Assembly (NCBI GenBank): GCA_030844565.1
Contig: JAUUNK010000031.1
Location: 1 to 34,382, forward strand
From: Bacteroides ovatus
GTDB taxonomy: Bacteria > Bacteroidota > Bacteroidia > Bacteroidales > Bacteroidaceae
Direction: 5' to 3'
DNA: 34,382 nt
Part shown: positions 1-8,009 of the stretch, in pieces
Layout: each line of letters starts with the position of its first letter
How positions within the stretch are numbered: position 1 is the stretch's first letter
The notes under the pieces: model-generated
What the model was told of the DNA's origin: nothing
What the model saw: the letters and a program-made list of their open reading frames with translations, nothing else
Databases searched by the model: none
Translations under genes and position numbers: made by a program

Positions 1-136
1 GCATGGCGGGGTCTTGCCTCTTGCCGGTGTTGGTAGCTCCATACTTCAAAGGAATTTCTTTCTTAGTTTCCTGGGCAAAGGAAATGGAAGTGATAACCAC
101 TAATAATGTAAATAAAGTGAGAAGGTTCTTTTTCAT
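1..136 (-). CDS. Secreted enzyme, N-terminal fragment (possible GH29 alpha-L-fucosidase)
   Basis: Only the first 45 codons are inside the window; the gene runs off the left edge. It begins with ATG at 136 and a clear type I signal peptide (MKKNLL then a hydrophobic run, cleaved near SFA-QE). The first mature residues end in YGATNTGKRQDPAM. A 'DPAMQKWRD..' segment at this place is common at the start of Bacteroides GH29 alpha-L-fucosidases, so that is my best guess, but too little sequence is present to confirm it. The start lies only 28 bases after the stop of the M60-like peptidase gene, so the two are probably one transcript. A fucosidase beside a mucin peptidase would make sense, but this is inference. 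Confidence 0.6.
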   Translation of the reverse strand, partial: MKKNLLTLFTLLVVITSISFAQETKKEIPLKYGATNTGKRQDPAM

Positions 137-164
137 GTCTTCAATTGTATAGTGTAGATTTGTA

Positions 165-2093
165 TTATTGCTTAAAGTTTTGCCAGTTGGCATCGGTGAT
201 TTCATGCACGTTGGGCGCGGGAGAAGCGTAGTGGGCGGCTTCAATCTCTTCTTTCAGTTCATCAATCTGGTTTTGGGTGATGGTGAAAGTCTTGTTGCCG
301 TAGTCGTTCAGCGTGGTGTTTACAGCTTTCAGGAAACCCCACTTCTCGAAGAAGTTGAGCATGTTCAGCCCCGAGAGTCTGCACACCTGGCGTACAAAGT
401 CCAGTTGGTCTAAGCCTGCGTTCTTTCCTAGCTCGCTCGGGCTGGCATTGTTACGGAAGTGTTCGTATAAATCGTGGTAGAAGTCCGTCTTTCCCAAGGC
501 ATCCACCATGTATAGTTTGAGTTGCCAGAAAGGAACCAATTGGGTTTCGCGTACAATGTTGTCGATGTTGGGGAGGCAATGGGCGCGTTTCCCGTCAATG
601 ATAAAGGATGCTGCGGCATTGTAGATATAGTCTTTTTTGAGCGACTTGCCGTTCTCGTCCGTCGGCGTCACCTGGTCTGCCAGCAACTTGCATGTCTGTC
701 CGAAAGTGGTTTGAACATAGAGGGCGGTCAGGTTATTGGTGACTTCGGTCATGCCTGCCCATTTCAGCCCCGGGCGTGTCTGGTTGCAGTGCCCCACTTC
801 GTGGGAAGGTCCCCACAGGCGGGCGGCAAACTTATCGGGGTTGCAGAAAGGCTCTGCATAGGACTGACTATAGTTGTATACCGTCCGGTAGTCGCTAGCA
901 TTGGGGCTCTTGGCGGTGTAGTCCACACAGAGGTGCATGCGGTTGTTGAACATCCGGTTGTACTTGACCAGTCCCAGGAACTCTTGTTCCAGGTAGACCA
1001 GGCGGTCGCAGTTCTCTATTGTCCGGGTAATTTCCGTAACCACTCCTTTGTTGCTCTGCACATTGTTGCCGCGGAACTGTTCCACATTCCATGTGATGTG
1101 TGCATATTTACCCAGCACGTCGATGTCCTGATAGGATGCGTTTTCGAGAATCTTCAGCCATTTCTCCTGTGTGGCGTGCTTCTGAATGTCGAAGTAGCCG
1201 TTGACCTTGCCAAAGATGAAATGGGCTTTCACCGTTTTGGCGGCAGCCGCCTTCTTTGCCTCTTCCGACTCTAATAGGAGAGGAATATTTTCTTCTACAT
1301 GGTTGAGGATATAAATCAGTCCTCCGATGGGGGCCACTATGCGGTTCAGCCCTTCGTGGAGGGCGATGGTCTCGCTGTTGTTATACCCTTCGGTCAGGTC
1401 TTGTATGAGCATGGATATTTGGGCTCCTTCGTACACGTCTCCCAGATAGATGAACAGCTCTTCCCCCTTCTCGGCGTAGATGCCGGTGGGGTTGTCGCGC
1501 AGGCTGTATTTGGAAGTCTTGTTCTTTGCCGCCATGACGGACGGATGTTGGTAGGGGCGGTATGCTGCGGCACGGAACTCTGTGTCGTAGCTTCCCTCGA
1601 GCAGTGCTAATGCCAGGCGGCGCATCTGCTCCTGGGGAATCTCTTCTATCTCCGCCCGGGTGATTCCTTCTTTTAGTTGCGAGCAGGAAGCATCGGTGAA
1701 GTAGGCGCTATAATCGCTCTTCTGATTGATGTAAGTGATAAACTTATGGTCTTTGTCATAGACCAGTGTGACGGCGGCCGTTCTTCCGAAGCCGGAGGGG
1801 GAAACCGAGACGGAGAGTGCATTGTCCTGGAGGCTGACCTTGCACCATTCCCTGTTGTCTTCGGAAAGAATGCAGGCTATGTGTTCGCCATTGACACCGG
1901 AACCTAAGCTGAAGGGAATGTTGCGTGTGCCTCCCTTGACGTCGAAGTCGATAGCTGTGGGCAAATCTGTAATCCAATCGGTGGGAATTTCCTTGGGTGT
2001 GTCATCGTCGCTACATCCCACAACTGGGAATACGAACAAGAGGGAAAGTAGTAAATACCAGAACGTACTTACCGGTTGTTTTTCTGTTTTCAT
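165..2093 (-). CDS. M60-like (enhancin/mucinase type) zinc peptidase lipoprotein with BACON-like N-terminal domain
   Basis: A 642-residue surface or periplasmic lipoprotein expected to cleave mucin-type O-glycoproteins. The signal peptide ends in a lipobox with Cys27, followed by an acidic SDDDTP stretch typical of surface-exported Bacteroides lipoproteins. Residues ~45-130 look like a BACON-type beta-sandwich (carbohydrate or mucin binding). The rest is the M60-like catalytic part: the gluzincin motif HEVGH is at 431-435, with catalytic Glu432, and the third zinc ligand is probably Glu450 in WAGMTEVTNN. The NPTGIYAEKGEEL segment near residue 202 is also typical of the family. The start ATG at 2093 has a TATATTTG -7 box about 50 bases upstream. 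Family membership is strong from the HExGHxxQ...W.G..E pattern; the exact substrate is not known. Confidence 0.9.
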   Translation of the reverse strand: MKTEKQPVSTFWYLLLSLLFVFPVVGCSDDDTPKEIPTDWITDLPTAIDFDVKGGTRNIPFSLGSGVNGEHIACILSEDNREWCKVSLQDNALSVSVSPSGFGRTAAVTLVYDKDHKFITYINQKSDYSAYFTDASCSQLKEGITRAEIEEIPQEQMRRLALALLEGSYDTEFRAAAYRPYQHPSVMAAKNKTSKYSLRDNPTGIYAEKGEELFIYLGDVYEGAQISMLIQDLTEGYNNSETIALHEGLNRIVAPIGGLIYILNHVEENIPLLLESEEAKKAAAAKTVKAHFIFGKVNGYFDIQKHATQEKWLKILENASYQDIDVLGKYAHITWNVEQFRGNNVQSNKGVVTEITRTIENCDRLVYLEQEFLGLVKYNRMFNNRMHLCVDYTAKSPNASDYRTVYNYSQSYAEPFCNPDKFAARLWGPSHEVGHCNQTRPGLKWAGMTEVTNNLTALYVQTTFGQTCKLLADQVTPTDENGKSLKKDYIYNAAASFIIDGKRAHCLPNIDNIVRETQLVPFWQLKLYMVDALGKTDFYHDLYEHFRNNASPSELGKNAGLDQLDFVRQVCRLSGLNMLNFFEKWGFLKAVNTTLNDYGNKTFTITQNQIDELKEEIEAAHYASPAPNVHEITDANWQNFKQ

Positions 2094-2142
2094 AATTGTT
2101 CTATTAACTTGTTATATTTTTAGATATTAGATTAACTTGAAG

Positions 2143-2150
2143 CAAATATA
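2143..2150 (-). promoter_or_regulatory. Bacteroides -7 box for the M60-like peptidase gene
   Basis: On the minus strand this reads TATATTTG, matching TAnnTTTG. It is about 50 bases upstream of the ATG at 2093. A TTTG that could serve as the -33 element (2177-2180) is 26 bases away, further than the usual 19-21, so the -33 assignment is weak. Confidence 0.45.
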
Positions 2151-2383
2151 TAGAGAGAACGCGTCATTTATTCATCCAAACGCTGTAAAACATGGTCTTT
2201 CAAGTCCAAATGGAAGATTTGGGCATTTGTTTTGGATGATTTGTGCACATTTTGGTGGATTGAACCCAAAAGGACAGGAGAGATAAACGGACAAACGGGA
2301 GAATAGACGTAAGAGTTCCGGCAGAAGATAGAGGCAAGAGAGGACGCCATACCCCCTCTCTGAATGCCCTCTATCCCCTGTTT

Positions 2384-2515
2384 GCAGGGCATATATACTC
2401 AACGTGCAGGATATATATGTCCAGCACGCAGGGTATATATGTCCAACACGCAGGGTATATATGTCCAACACGCAGGATATATATACCCAACACGCAGGGG
2501 ATATATACCCTGTAT
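2384..2515. repeat. Six tandem copies of a 22-bp AT-core repeat (array 1)
   Basis: Exact 22-base period: units start at 2384, 2406, 2428, 2450, 2472 and 2494. Consensus on the plus strand is GCAGGRTATATATRYCCAAC followed by AC. Units 3 and 4 are identical; the outer units are more diverged. The core of each unit (GGRTATATATRYCC) is close to a palindrome, for example GGATATATAT and its mirror. There are no unique spacers between copies, so this is not a CRISPR array. A five-copy array of the same unit, in the same orientation, is at 17672-17781. Confidence 0.95.
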
Positions 2516-2556
2516 ACGGCATGAATAGATGCTTGGAATCCCCTCCGGAGCGGGAA

Positions 2557-2648
2557 CAAAAAAAGGGCTGGCTGAGAAGCCGCCCCCGCTGTTTCTCCAC
2601 ACGTCTATGCGTAGGGAAAAACGGGGATGCGACTTTTCAGTCAGCCCT
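2557..2648 (-). terminator. Probable terminator of the GH105/lyase gene, long-loop hairpin
   Basis: AGGGCTGGCTGA (2564-2575) pairs with TCAGTCAGCCCT (2637-2648), 12 bases with one G-T type mismatch. On the minus strand the stem is followed by a run of seven T residues (A-run at 2558-2564). It lies 35 bases downstream of the stop codon of the minus-strand gene. The loop of 61 bases is unusually long. Confidence 0.5.
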
Positions 2649-2683
2649 GCGAACGGTTGCCGTCGGGGCGGGGAAGAAAGCGT

Positions 2684-5629
2684 TTACTTCTTGCCCATCA
2701 CCAGCCGGATATAACCTTTGGAAGAAGGCTTCTTCAACTCAATCCCGATGCGGGTATAAGCGGGAGCGTTGACTTCGATGGTTTCCGTAGCGAACTGTAC
2801 CTTGCCGGAAGCCTCGATGGTGACCAGCATCTCTTCTTCGCCGGAGGTGAGCAAGAGATGGGTGTTGTCCAGGATTTTCCAGTCGGCGCGGGTGGTAAGT
2901 GCTGTTTCGAATCGGATGGGAGCATGGGCGGTAAATTCGTCACCAACGGTGAAGCTGCCCTCTCCCTGACGGTCGTACACAAAGGTACGAATCAACTTAT
3001 CCAAATTGGGGGTGGAATAAGCCGAGGTGTAGTCAATGCTGAAAAGGTCTTTATGGTCAGTCAGTTCGCGTTTCAGGAGGATGCCGCGGGCTTCGGCGCC
3101 GCTCGATTGAGTCTTGCCGTCTACTACGGGCACGGGGTGTCCGAAGGAGCCTTTGCTTTTATACTTCTCGGGGGCATTTACATCGAAGTAGTCACCCGGA
3201 TAAGAGAAGGGACCGCCTTGGTCGCCTGCCATCGTCTCCTTGCCCAGCACGACGGTGTAGGAGCCTACGTCGTTGTGGTTGTGGTTCTCGGCGTTGTTGC
3301 CTCCTTTGGCAGAGATACCCAGTTGGCAAGTGCTGCCGGCTGCGGGGCGGCAGATGAAGATGCCTGCTTCTTCGTAGACAGCATGCAGCGGGTCGGACTC
3401 CTGGTGGAGCGCCTGGCGGATTTCATCTGTCATGTCCACCTTCCAAGCCTGGTTGGGGAATAGCTCGATGAGATAGAGCGAGAGGTTGTTGGCAGCGGGC
3501 AGGGTGTGGGTTTCCTCAGGGGTGGCGATGCCGAGGGCATAGTCGCAGTAGTTGGTGATGAAGCGGTCGGGCGACAGTCCGATGCGGCAGTCGGAGTAGG
3601 CGGGACATACGCTGTTGATGATTTGTATCTTCTTGCCATACTGGGCGATGCGGGCGAACTTGGGGTTGCGGAAGAAGTCGATTTTGCCCTGAGTGGCGCG
3701 GCACACTTCTTCGCGTAGCAGGATGTAGGCGCGGAAGCCGTAGTTGTAGTAGCCCACTCCTTCGCTGCAATATCCATCGTCGGCATAGCCTTGCATGCCG
3801 TATACGTTATACTTCTCAGCGGCTGCCACGAAGTAGGCGCGCTCTTCTTTGTCGGGGAGCAGGGCAAGGGCGGCTCCGGTGACTCCTGCCAGGCAGACGG
3901 AGTTCCAGTTGTTGGTGATGGTGAACCACCAGAAGGGTTTCTTCTCTTCGAGGCAGCGATAGACGGGGCGGAAGACTTTCTCGCGGAAGGCGCATTGCAC
4001 GCGGGCTTTCACTTCGGGCGAGAGGCGGTCGGCGAGCAACGTGACGCACTGGGCGATGCTGTTTCCGGCGGTGGCTACTACGAGGTCCACGTAGTAGTCC
4101 GTCCCGTTGTAGTTCTGCAAGCTGCGGTCGTGGGCGGGGATAGACCACGGTTTTTGTTTGCACAGGGCGATGAGCGCCTTTTCTATGGCGGGGATGTAGC
4201 GGCGTTTGTTCTCCAGGCACTCAGCCAGGGTGAGGCGGTAGAGGTAGTGGTAACGGGCGTTCATCATGTTTTCTCCCGGCAGGCGCACGTTGGTCTTGTT
4301 GAGGTGCAGATAGAGGGAGTCTACGAAGGGAGGCATGCCTTTCTTCAGCAGGGCGGGAGCCTCTTGGGAGAGCAGCTTGCGGGCGGCGGGAGTCTCTTTC
4401 ATCTTGTCCCAGAAGGTACGGTCTTTGTAGGAGACCCCCATGCCTTGGGGTTGCTCGGGGAGCATGGCGGCAATCTCTTGGATGCGGGCGCGGGAGATAT
4501 TCGTAGTGGTAGGTGGGGTGTCTTGCGCCATGCGGTAGATTTCTGTCCCGGCGAGCAGGAAGGCTCCGGGGCCATAGACTTCGGTCATGTCGCGGGTCAC
4601 CTTCTTGGGGTCGGCGCCGATGGGTTGCACGTAGCCCAGTTTGCCGTCTTCTTCTACGGCGCTGAGCAGTGCCTTCCAGCCTTTCTCCACCACGGGCATG
4701 AACTTGTCGCGCGGAAGCAAGCCTTCGTTGATGCCATAGGCAAAGGCATAGACAAAGAAGCCGCTGCAGCTTGTTTCGGGCGAGGGATAGGCGTCAGGGT
4801 CGAGCAAGCTGGCGTGCCAGAAACCGTCTTTGTTCTGGAGCGTTGCCACGCGGTGGCAGATTTTCACGAAGAGTTCTTCGTAGAAGGGGCGGTATTTGCT
4901 CTTGGCGGGCAGCTCGCGGAGCATCTCCACCAGTCCGCCGAGCACCCAGCCGTTGCCTCGTCCCCAGAAGACTTTGGCGCCGTTGGATTCTTTCATGTCG
5001 AAGTAGCGGTGGTCGCGGTAGAAGAGGTTTTCTTCTTTGTCGAAGAGTAGGTCGTAGGTGGCTTTGTATTCCTTGTCCATGAAGCGGACGAACTTCTTGT
5101 CGCCCGTCACGTTGTAGAGGCGCAGGTAGACGGGGGGCGCCATGAAGAGGGCGTCGCACCAGGTCCAGTGTTCCAGCGTGGTGGCATCGGAGTAGTCGAG
5201 CTTGAAGGAGCCGGTGGGCGGGTTGTCAATCACCCACTCGGTGCGGGCAAGGGTGGGCACAATCATTTCTTTCCGCTGATATTTGCGGTACATGTCGAGG
5301 TAGGTCTGTGCGATGCAGATGTCATCGGCGTGATACATCCGCTGGTCCACCTGCCAGTAGTTGCGGCGTCCCAGGCGCATGAGCCAGTTGTAGTAGAAGT
5401 TGTCTTTGTTGTCTTGTTCGGCAAGGGCTGCCCAGCGGGAGAGTCCGAGATAGAAAGTGGCGTTCACCCAGTTGAGGTCGCCATAGGGTACTTCTTTTAT
5501 ATGGGCGATTTGCCAGTCGGCCACCCGCCTCATAGATTGTCTGACTTCGCTTTTGTTCAGCGGCTGCGCGTGTGCCGTCGTGCACAGGCAACTGATGCAG
5601 AGGGCAACGGTAAAAAGTAGTTTCTTCAT
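2684..5629 (-). CDS. Secreted GH105 unsaturated-uronyl hydrolase fused to a heparinase II/III-like polysaccharide lyase
   Basis: A 981-residue exported protein with two catalytic modules. A signal peptide covers residues 1-21 (ends TTAHA). Residues ~25-375 form a GH105-type (alpha/alpha)6 barrel: the WCDALFMAPP motif contains Asp159, matching the catalytic Asp of YteR-like unsaturated rhamnogalacturonyl or glucuronyl hydrolases. Residues ~385-981 resemble heparinase II/III-type lyases: an NNWN motif (573-576), EGVGYYNYG (623-631, likely catalytic Tyr) and ENHNHND (781-787). The expected chemistry is eliminative cleavage of a uronate polymer, with the GH105 module removing the resulting unsaturated terminal sugar. 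I chose ATG 5629 rather than the upstream in-frame TTG at 5662, because the -7 box TATCTTTG (5660-5667) overlaps that TTG. The exact PL family cannot be assigned by eye. Confidence 0.88.
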   Translation of the reverse strand: MKKLLFTVALCISCLCTTAHAQPLNKSEVRQSMRRVADWQIAHIKEVPYGDLNWVNATFYLGLSRWAALAEQDNKDNFYYNWLMRLGRRNYWQVDQRMYHADDICIAQTYLDMYRKYQRKEMIVPTLARTEWVIDNPPTGSFKLDYSDATTLEHWTWCDALFMAPPVYLRLYNVTGDKKFVRFMDKEYKATYDLLFDKEENLFYRDHRYFDMKESNGAKVFWGRGNGWVLGGLVEMLRELPAKSKYRPFYEELFVKICHRVATLQNKDGFWHASLLDPDAYPSPETSCSGFFVYAFAYGINEGLLPRDKFMPVVEKGWKALLSAVEEDGKLGYVQPIGADPKKVTRDMTEVYGPGAFLLAGTEIYRMAQDTPPTTTNISRARIQEIAAMLPEQPQGMGVSYKDRTFWDKMKETPAARKLLSQEAPALLKKGMPPFVDSLYLHLNKTNVRLPGENMMNARYHYLYRLTLAECLENKRRYIPAIEKALIALCKQKPWSIPAHDRSLQNYNGTDYYVDLVVATAGNSIAQCVTLLADRLSPEVKARVQCAFREKVFRPVYRCLEEKKPFWWFTITNNWNSVCLAGVTGAALALLPDKEERAYFVAAAEKYNVYGMQGYADDGYCSEGVGYYNYGFRAYILLREEVCRATQGKIDFFRNPKFARIAQYGKKIQIINSVCPAYSDCRIGLSPDRFITNYCDYALGIATPEETHTLPAANNLSLYLIELFPNQAWKVDMTDEIRQALHQESDPLHAVYEEAGIFICRPAAGSTCQLGISAKGGNNAENHNHNDVGSYTVVLGKETMAGDQGGPFSYPGDYFDVNAPEKYKSKGSFGHPVPVVDGKTQSSGAEARGILLKRELTDHKDLFSIDYTSAYSTPNLDKLIRTFVYDRQGEGSFTVGDEFTAHAPIRFETALTTRADWKILDNTHLLLTSGEEEMLVTIEASGKVQFATETIEVNAPAYTRIGIELKKPSSKGYIRLVMGKK

Positions 5630-5659
5630 GATATGTATAAGATTTGTTTTCTCTGAGGG

Positions 5660-5667
5660 CAAAGATA
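5660..5667 (-). promoter_or_regulatory. -7 box TATCTTTG of the GH105/lyase gene
   Basis: The minus strand reads TATCTTTG, a perfect Bacteroides -7 element, 30 bases before the ATG at 5629. The -33 region (TTCTTT about 20 bases upstream) is a poor match. Its position rules out the in-frame TTG at 5662 as the translation start. Confidence 0.65.
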
Positions 5668-5720
5668 CCGGAATCTATAAAGAAAGAATAGTTGTATTTT
5701 CCGTTTGAGATGCCTTTATT

Positions 5721-5733
5721 GTCCATAATGGAC
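5721..5733. promoter_or_regulatory. Perfect palindrome in the divergent intergenic region (possible operator)
   Basis: GTCCAT-A-ATGGAC, six-base arms around one base. It sits between the divergent GH105/lyase and phosphodiesterase genes, about 54 bases upstream of the lyase -7 box, a good place for a dimeric regulator that controls both. No regulator gene is adjacent. Confidence 0.35.
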
Positions 5734-5843
5734 GAAAAGTATGGCTTTGCGTACGATATATAAAGGTGTCTTCGGCAGGGATGCCTACCTTTACAGCGTT
5801 ATCCGATAGACCGGATTTTATTAACTTTAATACATATAATAGC

Positions 5844-6761
5844 ATGAAAAGACAGACAAATTCGTGGGCATGGGCAGTGGTGTGTGCACTCTTACTCATC
5901 ATGGGGCCCCGCCCGGCACAGGGAAAAGAAAAAGCAAAGTATGTCATCCTCATCGGTCTCGACGGCTGGGGTGCCTACAGCCTTCCGAAGGCGGACATGC
6001 CCCACGTGAAACAACTCATGGAAGACGGCGCCTATACGCTGAAGAAACGCTCCACCCTTCCTTCGTCCAGCGCCATCAACTGGGCGTCCATGTTTATGGG
6101 TGCGGGGCCGGAACTGCACGGATACACCCAGTGGGGCTCCAAGACTCCCGAACTGCCATCGCGCGTGCTGAATGAGCATGGCATCTTCCCCACCGTATTC
6201 CAGTTGTTGCGCGACGCTTGCCCGAAGGCGGAGATAGGCTGCCTCTACGAGTGGGACGGCATCAAGTATCTGGTAGACACCCTCTCGCTGAGCCATCATC
6301 AGAAAGCTCCCGATTACAATAAGTATCCCCGGGCGCTCTGCGAAATGGCGGAGTCTTATATCAAGGAGAAGCAACCCAAGCTGCTCGCCGTCTGTTTTGA
6401 CAACCCCGACCACGTGGGACATCAAGCGGGACACGACACTCCCGAGTATTATGCCAAGCTGAAAGAACTCGATACCTACGTGGGGCGCATCATCCGTGCC
6501 GTAGAAGAGGCTGGTATGCTGAAACAGACTATCTTTATCGTGACTTCCGACCATGGCGGCATCAAGAAAGGCCACGGCGGCAAGACGATGAACGAGATGC
6601 AGACTCCTTTCATCATCTCCGGCAAGGGCGTCCGCAGTGGCGTCTGCTTTGACGACCTGAGTACGATGCAATTCGACGTAGCCGCCACCATCGCCTATAT
6701 CTTCGGGTTGAAGCAGCCGCAAGTGTGGATTGGGCGGCCTGTGAAGGATGTGTTTAAGTAG
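5844..6761 (+). CDS. Secreted alkaline-phosphatase-superfamily phosphodiesterase (nucleotide pyrophosphatase/sulfatase-like)
   Basis: A 305-residue exported metalloenzyme with signal peptide residues 1-26 (ends RPAQG). Superfamily hallmarks are present: LIGLDGWG with metal ligand Asp40; PSSSAINW (73-80), aligned with the PTKTFPNH motif of NPP phosphodiesterases, which makes Ser76 the likely nucleophile in place of Thr and keeps Asn79; NPDHVGHQAGH with Asp189 and His193; and TSDHGG with Asp236-His237. The likely reaction is hydrolysis of a phosphodiester or related ester. ATG 5844 is chosen over an in-frame GTG at 5766 because the signal peptide begins there. It is divergent from the GH105/lyase gene, suggesting shared control. 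Substrate unknown; it could process phosphorylated glycans or released nucleotides. Confidence 0.85.
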   Translation: MKRQTNSWAWAVVCALLLIMGPRPAQGKEKAKYVILIGLDGWGAYSLPKADMPHVKQLMEDGAYTLKKRSTLPSSSAINWASMFMGAGPELHGYTQWGSKTPELPSRVLNEHGIFPTVFQLLRDACPKAEIGCLYEWDGIKYLVDTLSLSHHQKAPDYNKYPRALCEMAESYIKEKQPKLLAVCFDNPDHVGHQAGHDTPEYYAKLKELDTYVGRIIRAVEEAGMLKQTIFIVTSDHGGIKKGHGGKTMNEMQTPFIISGKGVRSGVCFDDLSTMQFDVAATIAYIFGLKQPQVWIGRPVKDVFK

Positions 6762-6801
6762 CCGAAGCCGGTTGTATGTTAATCATGTAAGGCAATACTC
6801 C

Positions 6802-7983
6802 TTATAACTTTATCCAAGTGCCCTGCCTCCACAGGTACTCAAGCGGTCCCTGCTTATGCCGCGTCAACCAATAACGGCTGAAAAGCCACTGCACCGTGAG
6901 AATGCAAAGCGCTATGCCGAGCGTAGCGCTTGCCCCGGTGGAGTTGTAAAGCCCCAGGCCGAAGCCATAGTAAATGCACACTCCCATGATGGACTGTGTG
7001 ATATAATTAGTGAGGCTCATCCTCCCGTAAGGGATGATGAAGCTTTGCCATTTATACCCCTCTCCCTTCTTGAACCATAGCAAAGTGAAAAGAGATACCA
7101 GAATGACCATAAACGCGAAGTTGGCAAGACTCGGCATGGCTATCCCATAAGGTATCTGTATGGAAGGGTTTGTGATGTGAGGCGGCACGAGAGTCTTGAG
7201 CAGATAGAGCGGCGCGAAAGCTACAACAGCCGCTACCGACACACGCTTCCAGAACCTGACGGAAGCCTCGCTCTTGATAAAATACTTCCTCCGCCCCGCA
7301 AGCATACCGAACATAAACAGAGCGGCAGTCTGGAAAAGCCGTCCGTTCTCCACCTGCCAGATGTTGCTGTAGAGCTGTCCGTTCCAGATGTTGCTCCGCA
7401 GGAGTTCGGTGAAGGTTCCGTCCATAGCCGCCTGTATGGCGAGGTGGGCATAAGGAGCGTAGTTGCCGCCGCCGATGGTATACTCCGGGTTCAGGGCGGC
7501 ATAAATCATTCTTCCCCATTCATAGGGCTGTAGCAACAGGATGGCGGCTATCCAGAAGACCGTCTTGTCTTTCAGCCTGCACACGGGTATGAGCACCAAA
7601 CCCACTACGGCGTATAACAACAGAATATCCCCGTCATAAAACAAAGCATGGAGCTGGGAGAAGAGGAAGAGCAACACCATTCTCCACGCAAAGCGTCCAC
7701 GGAAGTCAATCCCTCTCTTTTCGGCATTGTGATATTGGATGTAGAAGCTGAAACCGAAGAGGAGCGAGAAGGTGGCATACGCTTTTCCCGCGAAGAGGAA
7801 GAAGACGGTATCGAGCAGGTGGTTGTCTACGGAGACGAGCCAATCGGGTCTGCCTTCGATGGGGACGAAGACGTTGTAATGTTCCAGGTTATGAAGCAGC
7901 ACGATGGCAAGCAGTGCGAAGCCGCGCAGGGCATCTACTACTCCCAGGCGGTGGGAGGCGGAGAGCTTGGTGGGGTTGTTCAT
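6802..7983 (-). CDS. DUF418 multi-pass membrane protein
   Basis: A 393-residue inner-membrane protein with about ten hydrophobic segments. The N-terminus RLGVVDALRGFALLAIVLLHN and the C-terminal half (FIIPYGRMSLTNYITQS) are typical of DUF418/YeiB-like proteins, which are related to acyltransferase-3 membrane proteins. ATG 7983 fits the family start; an earlier in-frame start at 8070 would overlap the upstream gene by 61 bases. It is the last gene of the glycan assembly run, 26 bases after the GT2 gene. Given that place, transfer of an acyl group to the glycan is a plausible role, but no member of this family near here lets me claim it. Confidence 0.85.
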   Translation of the reverse strand: MNNPTKLSASHRLGVVDALRGFALLAIVLLHNLEHYNVFVPIEGRPDWLVSVDNHLLDTVFFLFAGKAYATFSLLFGFSFYIQYHNAEKRGIDFRGRFAWRMVLLFLFSQLHALFYDGDILLLYAVVGLVLIPVCRLKDKTVFWIAAILLLQPYEWGRMIYAALNPEYTIGGGNYAPYAHLAIQAAMDGTFTELLRSNIWNGQLYSNIWQVENGRLFQTAALFMFGMLAGRRKYFIKSEASVRFWKRVSVAAVVAFAPLYLLKTLVPPHITNPSIQIPYGIAMPSLANFAFMVILVSLFTLLWFKKGEGYKWQSFIIPYGRMSLTNYITQSIMGVCIYYGFGLGLYNSTGASATLGIALCILTVQWLFSRYWLTRHKQGPLEYLWRQGTWIKL

Positions 7984-8009
7984 GGTGTATGTATGTTCTA
8001 CTATTTGTT

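Larger units (their letters stand above)
2094..2683. other. Intergenic region of 590 bases without a convincing gene
   Basis: It lies between the 3' end of the GH105/lyase gene and the 5' end of the M60-like peptidase gene, both minus strand. It contains, from the peptidase side, a -7 promoter box, a stretch with no recognised signal, a six-copy 22-bp tandem repeat, and a long-loop hairpin that probably terminates the lyase transcript. Several short open frames cross the repeat in all three minus-strand frames (rich in Y, I, P and C), but they arise only because the repeat has no stop codon and because 22 is not a multiple of three. I see no real coding gene. Confidence 0.7.

Noticed and set aside
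2384..2515. CRISPR array
   Set aside because: Tandem units touch each other with no unique spacers, and there are no cas genes.
2168..2602. Overlapping minus-strand open frames rich in Y, I, P and C across array 1
   Set aside because: The 22-base unit has no stop in any minus-strand frame, so the frames arise from the repeat itself; no start signal or family match.
3791..5050. Long plus-strand frame opposite the GH105/lyase gene
   Set aside because: Antisense shadow of a GC-rich gene; the minus strand product has clear family motifs.
5766..5843. Upstream extension of the phosphodiesterase from a GTG
   Set aside because: It would bury the signal peptide 26 residues from the start; ATG 5844 gives a normal exported protein.
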